NCBI GenBank assembly: GCA_002778535.1
Contig: PFBP01000026.1
Span: 841-6,904 of the forward strand
Length of the DNA stretch: 6,064 nucleotides
Origin: Candidatus Kuenenbacteria bacterium CG10_big_fil_rev_8_21_14_0_10_36_11
GTDB taxonomy: Bacteria; Patescibacteriota; Patescibacteriia; UBA2196
Reading direction: 5' to 3'
How positions within the stretch are numbered: the stretch's first letter is position 1; the number at the start of each line of letters is the position of its first letter. The notes beneath the pieces were generated by a model that saw only the letters and a program-made list of their open reading frames with translations, searched no databases and was not told the DNA's origin. A program made the position numbers and the translations under genes. Of the stretch, positions 1 through 4,234 are shown in pieces.

Positions 1-391
1 GAGCTTTTTCAGTATCAATATCAACGTCTCGTGTTTTGTGATTGTTTGAGTATCCCAGTGGGGCAAAGCTAGGCCAAATACCTTTGCGAAGTTTTGCTCT
101 ATGCCCACGCTTGATATTCTCGGAAAGATTATCTATATAGTACTTGCTTTGCCCAAAGGCAATGTTCAACATGAATTTTCCTTGTGGCGTGTTTTCAAAC
201 CAGTGAGTAGGAAATTTCAAATCCTTAATCTTTCCTGTGTCCAGCAGATAGATAATTTGTCCTCCGTCTATGGAATTTCTGGCGAGACGATCCGGATTCC
301 AAGAGAGTATCCCGTCTGCTTTTCCTTCTTCTAAAAATGACAACATTTCTGCAAATTTCATTCGTCCAGGTTCTTTGGCAGTTTGGGCCTC
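1..391 (-). pseudogene. Serine site-specific recombinase, N-terminally truncated and running off the window
   Basis: The minus-strand frame is open from the tRNA to the window edge. From about 391 it reads like the catalytic domain of a large serine recombinase (resolvase/invertase superfamily). Visible landmarks are EAQTAKEPGR, then EMLSFLEEGKADGILSW, then NPDRLARN with the conserved catalytic-domain arginines, then DGGQIIYLL. Next come DNLSENIKRGHRAKLRKG and WPSFAPLGY, which mark the start of the recombinase DNA-binding domain. About 130 codons are present. In the family these enzymes cut and rejoin DNA through a serine near residue 10. The first roughly 50 residues, including that serine, are absent: the DNA where they should be is a short spacer and then tRNA-Ser. 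The only in-frame ATG (361-359) lies inside the domain, so I treat the gene as broken. The C-terminus is outside the window and cannot be judged. Family assignment is firm; inactivity is inferred. Confidence 0.85.
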
Positions 392-417
392 GCAAAGCGA
401 GGCAGCAATCGCCCAAA
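382..417. repeat. Palindromic hairpin between tRNA-Ser and the recombinase remnant
   Basis: A perfect 7-bp inverted repeat, GCCTCGC (387-393) and GCGAGGC (397-403), is separated by AAA. TTTGG (382-386) can also pair with CCAAA (413-417), leaving a one-sided bulge of nine bases. It is GC-rich in an AT-rich setting and sits where recombinase homology begins. No T-run follows on either strand, so it is not a classic intrinsic terminator. It may be a short mobile palindrome, part of an old attachment site, or a processing or termination structure for the tRNA transcript. Confidence 0.6.
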
Positions 418-434
418 ATCCGAATTCTGAAAAT

Positions 435-525
435 TGGCGGAAGGGGCGAGATTTGAACTCGCGGTCCGCTTTTGACGGACAGTTGCTCTCCAAGCAACCG
501 CACTAGACCACTATGCGACCCTTCC
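435..525 (-). tRNA. tRNA-Ser (anticodon GGA), CCA encoded
   Basis: The minus strand folds as a complete class II tRNA. The acceptor stem pairs GGAAGGG (525-519) with its complement (445-439). The anticodon stem GTTGC/GCAAC (498-494 with 486-482) holds the 7-base loop TTGGAGA, giving anticodon GGA at 491-489, which reads UCC and UCU serine codons. The long variable arm has a 5-bp stem, GTCCG (480-476) with CGGAC (468-464), as expected for tRNA-Ser. The T arm is GCGAG/CTCGC around TTCAAAT. Discriminator G (438) is followed by a genomically encoded CCA (437-435). The gene is free-standing, and its 3' end lies next to a truncated recombinase, a typical context for tRNA genes used as integration sites. 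Confidence 0.96.
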
Positions 526-543
526 ATTTGTTTTTATTTCTTT

Positions 544-572
544 ATTCTATCTCATTTTCTTAAAAAAGAAAA
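544..572 (-). promoter_or_regulatory. Possible promoter of tRNA-Ser
   Basis: On the minus strand TAGAAT (549-544) matches five of six -10 bases and lies 18 bp ahead of the mature tRNA 5' end. At 17 bp spacing the -35 position reads only TTTTCT (572-567), a poor match. A 7-bp self-complementary stretch, TTTTCTT/AAGAAAA, overlaps this region (555-572). Confidence 0.3.
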
Positions 573-610
573 GCCGAAGTGTGTGAATTCGTGCCAAAAG
601 AAATTTTTAA

Positions 611-656
611 GAAAAATAAAAAACGCGCCTTAAAGAGTAGAAATTTTAAGTGCGCG
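611..656 (-). terminator. Intrinsic terminator of the 106-residue protein gene
   Basis: On the minus strand CGCGC (656-652) and CTTAAA (650-645), with one bulged A between them, pair with TTTAAG (634-629) and GCGCG (628-624) around a 10-base loop. TTTTTTATTTTT (623-612) follows directly. The stop codon TAA of the upstream gene (648-646) lies inside the stem, so termination is tightly coupled to the end of that gene. Confidence 0.88.
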
Positions 657-966
657 ATTGTTTTATTTCAAATTCGTCTCTCAGTTTTTTTTGCACTTTA
701 TCTTTTAGTTTAAGTGCTGGAATGTTTTTGATAAGCTGCATTACCAAGCGCAGTTCGGCATTATCAGTGGGTAATCCTCCCATTTTCCACCATTCTTCTT
801 TGGTCGGCGGTCTACCAGTTCGTGTTTTTTCTTTAAAAAAATGTTCATACTTTTTTGAAAACTCTGTTTCTTGCTCTAAAAATTTTAAGATTTGGGCAGC
901 TCTTCTTTTTTCCTCTTTTTGTTTTTTTAGCCATTGTACTTTAGCCCGAAAACGTTTAAGTGTCAT
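646..966 (-). CDS. Small basic helical protein of unknown function (106 aa)
   Basis: I do not recognise this protein. Residues 1-50 are strongly charged and rich in Lys, Arg and Glu (for example QWLKKQKEEKRRAAQ) and should be helical, perhaps a short coiled coil. A central TGRPPTKEEWWKMGGLP segment (50-66) contains two tryptophans and looks like a turn before a second helical region (about 69-104). There is no signal peptide, membrane segment or cysteine. The start is well supported: GGAGGGAGG lies 6-10 bp before the ATG. A consensus promoter 46 bp upstream and a terminator overlapping the stop make this a single-gene unit. The strong expression signals and lack of frame damage argue for a real gene. 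The basic, helical character would fit nucleic-acid or ribosome binding, but that is a guess. Confidence 0.85.
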   Translation of the reverse strand: MTLKRFRAKVQWLKKQKEEKRRAAQILKFLEQETEFSKKYEHFFKEKTRTGRPPTKEEWWKMGGLPTDNAELRLVMQLIKNIPALKLKDKVQKKLRDEFEIKQSRT

Positions 967-1011
967 TTTTTACCTCCCTCCTTTTTTGAATTTTTATAAT
1001 TGTTTTTTGGA

Positions 1012-1039
1012 ATTATAGCAGGCAGAATAAATCTGTCAA
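1012..1039 (-). promoter_or_regulatory. Consensus sigma-70 type promoter for the 106-residue protein gene
   Basis: On the minus strand a perfect TTGACA (1039-1034) is followed after 16 bp by a perfect TATAAT (1017-1012). Transcription should start near 1005, giving a leader of about 40 nt that carries the GGAGGGAGG ribosome binding site. This is the strongest promoter match in the window. Confidence 0.88.
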
Positions 1040-1100
1040 TTAGATGTATTAAATGTTTGTTTGATTGCCGTGCTATTATTTTAGCATTTTTTAAGAAAAT

Positions 1101-1150
1101 AAAAAATCCCTCACTGCATTCGTGTTTGTGAATGCGGTTTGTGAGGGATT
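1101..1150 (-). terminator. Intrinsic terminator of the 285-residue protein gene
   Basis: A perfect 10-bp outer stem pairs AATCCCTCAC (1150-1141, minus strand) with GTGAGGGATT (1114-1105). A 6-bp inner stem, GCATTC (1135-1130) with GAATGC (1121-1116), sits above a small internal loop. On the minus strand a T-rich tail follows (1106-1097). The hairpin begins 5 bp after the TGA stop of the 285-residue gene, which also supports TGA acting as a stop here. Confidence 0.9.
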
Positions 1151-1155
1151 GAAGA

Positions 1156-2013
1156 TCAGGTTAGGCAAGGGACTGCTTTGGCAGTCGCTTCTGTCTTTGC
1201 AGTTTTGATGGCGGGTTTTTCCACCGGGGCAGCCACGACTGCCGAGGGTTTGGCTTCGGTTTTGACCGTGGCGACTTTGCCGTCGTGGCCGTTGCCGTTG
1301 GCGACAACTACTGGCCTGGCTGTTTTGTACCGACCGTTTCTTGATAGATCGGCGAAAATCCCTGGTTTGTAGCCGTTAGCTTTTAGCAAGGCATGAGCCA
1401 CTGCTGGAGCCAAATTTTCTGGATTGAAATTGAATTCCAATCCCCCTGGTACTTCAAGGTCAATGATGTTTTCTTTTAAAAAGCCGGCGATGGCTTTTTG
1501 AAGTTTTTCACCAATGCCGGAGGTAAAAAACACCGCGCAGAGTTTACCACTTTTTGTGCCACATAAGAGTGGTTTATGGTGGACGGTCTTTTCACTCTCA
1601 TCAATCCACTCCAAAGCAATATTCAGCCAACCTTTTGAGTTGGCGTAGATTGCTACCAGACATTTGGTCGTGAACATGGCAGTTTGGCGACCATCATGAT
1701 GGAAAAACGGCCGAAGTGGATTACCGTCGGGTAGACAGAAAACTTTTGCCCAAGGATTGTCGCTGTCTTCTCCGCCACGCAACTCTTTGGCGACAAGGCG
1801 TGCGTAGTGAAAATTGGTAAGCACGCAGGCCTTTACGATGGAGGAAAAAATTCCATTTTGGTCCGCTTTTTCAGGTAAGAAAGTTTTGGTGTATTCAACC
1901 GTCTTACCTCCAACAACTTCCACAATGTCGCTTTTTTTAGCGGCGTCATATAATTCCGCGTTGACCACCGCCTGTACTTTGACAATCATTCTTTCTTGAA
2001 AATCGCTTCTCAT
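1156..2013 (-). CDS. Unrecognised 285-residue protein with a disordered Ala/Lys/Pro tail
   Basis: I cannot place this protein in a family. Residues about 9-235 look like a soluble mixed alpha/beta globular region, with hydrophobic strands such as MIVKVQAVVNAEL and KLCAVFFTSGIGEKL. Possibly notable residues are HHDGRQ (105-110), HHKPLLCGTKSGKLC (145-159) and four cysteines (63, 93, 118, 151) that form no CxxC pair. From about 237 the sequence becomes low complexity: a Gly/Asn patch (NGNGHDG), then KTEAK/KTEAT-like repeats rich in Ala, Lys, Val and Pro, likely unstructured. There is no signal peptide or membrane segment. AAGGAGG lies 4 bp before the chosen ATG. An in-frame ATG at codon 9 lacks a comparable site. 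By eye the gene is richer in GC than the small genes on either side, which suggests separate ancestry. A terminator follows at once; 83 bp separate it from the zinc-ribbon gene upstream, so co-transcription is possible. Confidence 0.85.
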   Translation of the reverse strand: MRSDFQERMIVKVQAVVNAELYDAAKKSDIVEVVGGKTVEYTKTFLPEKADQNGIFSSIVKACVLTNFHYARLVAKELRGGEDSDNPWAKVFCLPDGNPLRPFFHHDGRQTAMFTTKCLVAIYANSKGWLNIALEWIDESEKTVHHKPLLCGTKSGKLCAVFFTSGIGEKLQKAIAGFLKENIIDLEVPGGLEFNFNPENLAPAVAHALLKANGYKPGIFADLSRNGRYKTARPVVVANGNGHDGKVATVKTEAKPSAVVAAPVEKPAIKTAKTEATAKAVPCLT

Positions 2014-2022
2014 ACATCCTCC

Positions 2023-2045
2023 TTGTCCCGCTAAAACTAGGACAA
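2023..2045 (-). promoter_or_regulatory. Hairpin abutting the ribosome binding site of the 285-residue gene
   Basis: On the minus strand TTGTCC (2045-2040) can pair with GGACAA (2028-2023) around an 11-base loop. The 3' arm overlaps the first bases of the AAGGAGG ribosome binding site. In the mRNA this could reduce ribosome access, or in DNA act as a small operator. The stem is only 6 bp, so chance is a real alternative. Confidence 0.35.
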
Positions 2046-2063
2046 AATAAAAGTTAATTTTTT

Positions 2064-2089
2064 GGCTAGGTAAGAAATTTTTCCCAGCC
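2064..2089 (-). other. Hairpin just after the stop of the zinc-ribbon gene
   Basis: On the minus strand GGCTGGG (2089-2083) pairs with CCTAGCC (2070-2064), seven pairs including one G-U, around a 12-base loop and 7 bp past the stop codon. An A-run rather than a T-run follows on this strand, so it is not a good intrinsic terminator. It could protect the 3' end or partly end transcription between the two minus-strand genes. Confidence 0.4.
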
Positions 2090-2096
2090 CAGTTTT

Positions 2097-2516
2097 TTAA
2101 TGTAAAAAATGCGCCAATCTCTGCTGCCAGCTTTGCTGAAAATCAGCTACAACTGCTGGCGCTGAAAGAAACACAAGTCTTCCAATAGAAAATTGACAAG
2201 GCGGCGTACCTGACGCCTTTTTATCATTTAGTTGATGAATTCTAAATTTTAAGATCAATTTTTTTGTTTCACCATCTAAACGAAGAAAAACATGAATAAT
2301 TTTTCCTATTACCTTCTTTGCTTCGCAACCATTATTTTGGTAGGTAAATTCTATGTTACTGCTACCATTCTTTAACGGCGCAATATTCTTTTTAAATTCG
2401 CGGCATAAAGAAATTTTCATAAACCCACATTTGCTGCAAAAAAACTCATAATTTTTTTTAGTACATTCTGGGCAAAACCAGAATTCTTTTTCATATTGTC
2501 GTCCGTTGCGGTTCAT
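2097..2516 (-). CDS. Small zinc-ribbon protein of unknown function (139 aa)
   Basis: The N-terminus carries CPEC (15-18) and CSKC (27-30), a C-x2-C-x8-C-x2-C arrangement typical of a treble-clef or rubredoxin-like zinc ribbon binding one zinc ion. Three further cysteines (38, 64, 107) are scattered. Residues about 53-95 alternate hydrophobic and polar residues (IEFTYQ, KVIGKIIHVFLRL, KKLILKFRIHQL), suggesting a small beta domain. The C-terminus (QQSWQQRLAHFLH) looks helical. There is no signal peptide or membrane span. The start is supported by GGAAGGA ending 8 bp before the ATG. Zinc ribbons of this type often mediate protein or nucleic-acid contacts, but nothing in the sequence tells which. 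The gene is the first of the minus-strand series and is transcribed away from the T9SS-type gene. Confidence 0.82.
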   Translation of the reverse strand: MNRNGRQYEKEFWFCPECTKKNYEFFCSKCGFMKISLCREFKKNIAPLKNGSSNIEFTYQNNGCEAKKVIGKIIHVFLRLDGETKKLILKFRIHQLNDKKASGTPPCQFSIGRLVFLSAPAVVADFQQSWQQRLAHFLH

Positions 2517-2587
2517 AGCGGCTATCCTTCCAGTTTCATATTATTTTTTACATAAAATAGAACTTTTATCTATATTGTGAAAGAGCT

Positions 2588-2637
2588 TTTTTCGCTTAAT
2601 TAAGATAAAATATTGCCTTAAGATATTAAACGAAAAA
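2588..2637 (-). repeat. AT-rich inverted repeat in the presumed leader of the zinc-ribbon gene
   Basis: TTTTTCGCTTAAT (2588-2600) and ATTAAACGAAAAA (2625-2637) are complementary at 12 of 13 positions, with the exception allowing a wobble pair in one strand. The 24-bp interior plus the adjoining arm bases contain the direct repeat TTAAGATA (2600-2607 and 2618-2625) with an 18-bp period. If the promoter at 2648-2676 is used, the structure lies early in the leader, which is about 120 nt long. The AT-richness makes chance pairing easier. Confidence 0.4.
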
Positions 2638-2647
2638 CTAATAAATT

Positions 2648-2676
2648 ATATTATCATTGTTTTATAAATTTGTCAA
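2648..2676 (-). promoter_or_regulatory. Probable promoter for the zinc-ribbon gene
   Basis: On the minus strand a perfect TTGACA (2676-2671) is followed by TAATAT (2653-2648) at 17 bp, or GATAAT (2655-2650, five of six) at 15 bp. The leader would be about 120 nt long. The -35 box lies inside the inverted repeat shared with the divergent plus-strand promoter. Confidence 0.55.
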
Positions 2677-2695
2677 TCCTTAATGGAATTGACAA
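2670..2695. promoter_or_regulatory. Inverted repeat holding two back-to-back -35 boxes
   Basis: TTGTCAAT (2670-2677) and ATTGACAA (2688-2695) form perfect 8-bp arms around a 10-bp spacer. Each arm contains a TTGACA hexamer pointing outward, one toward the zinc-ribbon gene and one toward the secreted protein gene. The symmetry could be two divergent -35 boxes alone, or an operator for a dimeric regulator controlling both genes. Confidence 0.5.
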
Positions 2696-2713
2696 GTTTA
2701 TTTATGCTTTAAT
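2689..2713 (+). promoter_or_regulatory. Tentative promoter for the secreted T9SS-type protein gene
   Basis: TTGACA (2689-2694) is perfect, but no good -10 box lies at 16-18 bp. TTTAAT (2708-2713, five of six) preceded by TG and one base (2705-2706) gives an extended -10, only 13 bp from the -35. The transcript would begin about 60 nt before the ATG. The start region is plausible but the exact boxes are uncertain. Confidence 0.35.
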
Positions 2714-2778
2714 TAGGTTATCAAAAATAAATAGTCGTTCGTTCATAAATGCCAAAATGCCAAAGAAAGGAGGCAGAA

Positions 2779-4104
2779 ATGAAGAATCTATTTTTAATTA
2801 CTTTATGCCTTCTTTTGTTAGGCACAAATGTGTATGGACAGATCTATGGCGGTGATTACGCGCTGGGCTGTCCAATAGGCAATTTGGATTGCTTGATTAT
2901 GGGTAACCCGACAGACATCGGCCACGCTGATGAATGCCGTCGCGCGATTTTGTCTGCTGATCCAGAGGCAAAAGTTGCGTATATACCTATTAACTGGTAT
3001 GACGCAGTTGCTTTGGCAGAGTCATCAGGTGTTTGTTTAGTGGCACCCATAGGTTCGGCAGAAATAATGGCTTTTTACCATGTGCCAAAAATGGTGAAAA
3101 AGGAAAGTGATGTTTTGTGTTTTGTCAGCATCACTTCTAATGGTGGATCAGATACGCAGAAAATTTGGACATCTAATCCATCAGATACTTCTCATTATGG
3201 CGTCTGCGTGACAGTTGGTAGTTTAGAGGGCAGTGTTCTTGGTTCGTGCGGACCAAATGTGGACTTTGTTGATTATTGGGGTGGCGCTGGAGGCAATCGC
3301 AGATCATATGTATTGAGTCGCACTGCTGGCAGATTGTCATTCATTCGCCGGCAGATAGGCAAGTGGACAGGCATGAAAGCAACTTGGCATGAAGCAAAAA
3401 AAATTGCCAGGATGTTAGCTGGATCTGGCTCGGTTGATTCATTGGGAAGGCGCGAATCTTTTGGCGGCGTGATTGATATTATGCCGTCAAAGATAGATTC
3501 GGTGTTGCGCACAATTTATGGTGCACCTATTGTTGGTTCTAATCCTGTTGAATTATCCAGCTTCCAAGTATGGATCATTGCAGGAGGTGTTTTTCTGGAA
3601 TGGACGACCGCAAGTGAAACCAATAATTTGGGCTTTGCTGTAGAACGGAAATCCAGCAACAAAAATGAGTGGCAAGAGATTGGTTTTGTTCAAGGAGCTG
3701 GCACTGTTGCCATGCCGCGCCAATATTTCTATCAAGACACGCCGGATTTTATCGGCTCCGTGAGCTACCGCTTGCGGCAAGTGGATACAGATGGATCATT
3801 CAGCTATTCGCAGGTTGTAGAAGTGATCGTGCAAACTCATTTACAATTTGCGTTGGCACAGAATTTTCCCAATCCTTTCAATCCAGTCACTACTATTCGC
3901 TACTCATTGCCTTCGGACGGCAATGCCAAAATGATAATCTTTGATATGCTGGGAAAGGAAGTCGTGGTTTTAGTGAATGACTTCCAAGTGGCTGGCGAAC
4001 ACTATATAATCTGGAACGCTGGACAGTTAGCTAGCGGAAGTTATTTTTACAGATTGGAAAGTAATGGCAGAGTCTTATTACAAAAAATGACTCTGCTCAA
4101 ATGA
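2779..4104 (+). CDS. Secreted, degenerate subtilase-like protein with a T9SS C-terminal sorting domain
   Basis: I chose the ATG at 2779 because GGAGG lies 5 bp upstream and it starts a clean signal peptide (MKNLFLITLCLLLLGTNVYG), probably cut near residue 20. Residues about 25-248 resemble a subtilisin (S8) fold: GH49 where the catalytic HGT motif is expected, APEAK-like DPEAKVAYIPI (61-71), SNGG (120-123) at the oxyanion-hole Asn, VTVGSL (144-149) and GPNVDFVDYWG (158-168). The Asp position looks lost, and the GTS serine motif is replaced by GRLSF (184-188), so peptidase activity is doubtful. Residues about 256-352 (PVELSSF to VDTDGSFSYSQVVEV) form a beta domain common before T9SS tags. Residues 360-441 (AQNFPNPFNP, FDMLGKEV, ending KMTLLK) match the Por/T9SS type A sorting domain, which directs proteins across the outer membrane in Bacteroidota-type cells. 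No T9SS gene is in the window. The sorting domain is clear; the subtilase call is inference. Confidence 0.88.
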   Translation: MKNLFLITLCLLLLGTNVYGQIYGGDYALGCPIGNLDCLIMGNPTDIGHADECRRAILSADPEAKVAYIPINWYDAVALAESSGVCLVAPIGSAEIMAFYHVPKMVKKESDVLCFVSITSNGGSDTQKIWTSNPSDTSHYGVCVTVGSLEGSVLGSCGPNVDFVDYWGGAGGNRRSYVLSRTAGRLSFIRRQIGKWTGMKATWHEAKKIARMLAGSGSVDSLGRRESFGGVIDIMPSKIDSVLRTIYGAPIVGSNPVELSSFQVWIIAGGVFLEWTTASETNNLGFAVERKSSNKNEWQEIGFVQGAGTVAMPRQYFYQDTPDFIGSVSYRLRQVDTDGSFSYSQVVEVIVQTHLQFALAQNFPNPFNPVTTIRYSLPSDGNAKMIIFDMLGKEVVVLVNDFQVAGEHYIIWNAGQLASGSYFYRLESNGRVLLQKMTLLK

Positions 4105-4113
4105 AAAATCACA

Positions 4114-4153
4114 GAGTGCTGCATAATAGAAACATCTATAATATGCAGCACTC
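4114..4153 (+). other. Long perfect hairpin after the T9SS-type gene
   Basis: GAGTGCTGCATA (4114-4125) and TATGCAGCACTC (4142-4153) form a perfect 12-bp stem. It is extended by a 5-bp inner stem, ATAGA/TCTAT, with an AACA loop and a two-base bulge. It begins 9 bp after the TGA stop. No T-run follows directly, so it may stabilise the mRNA 3' end or act together with the next hairpin. Confidence 0.75.
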
Positions 4154-4162
4154 CAAATTATT

Positions 4163-4192
4163 AAGAGACTAATGAATAAAAAGTCTTTTTTT
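4163..4192 (+). terminator. Probable intrinsic terminator of the T9SS-type gene
   Basis: AAGAGACT (4163-4170) pairs with AGTCTTTT (4182-4189), eight pairs including one wobble, around an 11-base loop. The T-run continues to 4192. The stem is weak and AT-rich, but it is the only hairpin with a T-tract in this gap and it separates the upstream gene from the ABC transporter promoter. Confidence 0.55.
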
Positions 4193-4194
4193 AA

Positions 4195-4223
4195 TTGGCT
4201 AATGCTCAAAAATGTATTATAAT
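4195..4223 (+). promoter_or_regulatory. Promoter of the ABC exporter gene, giving a near-leaderless mRNA
   Basis: TTGGCT (4195-4200, four of six) is followed at exactly 17 bp by a perfect TATAAT (4218-4223). Transcription should start near 4230, only about 5 nt before the ATG at 4235. The sequence between the -10 and the ATG is all A and T and holds no ribosome binding site. Confidence 0.7.
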
Positions 4224-4234
4224 TAAAATAAATT

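Noticed and set aside
101..506. Short plus-strand open frames over the recombinase and tRNA
   Set aside because: They lie antisense to recognisable sequence, one runs through the tRNA, and neither shows domain features.
225..527. A 100-codon minus-strand open frame across tRNA-Ser and the recombinase region
   Set aside because: It translates the tRNA and reads the recombinase DNA out of frame; the recombinase frame has clear family motifs.
650..1018. 122-codon plus-strand frame opposite the 106-residue gene
   Set aside because: It is the antisense shadow of a gene that has its own promoter, ribosome binding site and terminator.
2064..2098. Plus-strand terminator formed by the hairpin and following T-run
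   Set aside because: No plus-strand gene lies upstream, and on that strand the stem has an A-C mismatch; the pairing is better on the minus strand.
2581..2700. AT-rich repeats as a possible replication origin or CRISPR-like array
   Set aside because: The repeats are few, short and irregular, with no DnaA-box series and no repeat-spacer pattern.
2749..2778. Upstream ATG that would lengthen the T9SS-type protein by 10 residues
   Set aside because: The extra residues (MPKCQRKEAE) would precede the signal peptide, the ATG lies in a two-copy AAATGCCA repeat with no ribosome binding site, and the real GGAGG sits 5 bp before the ATG at 2779.
4102..4164. TGA read as a sense codon (alternative code) extending the T9SS-type protein
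   Set aside because: The protein already ends at the canonical KMTLLK terminus, and the TGA of the 285-residue gene is followed at once by a terminator.
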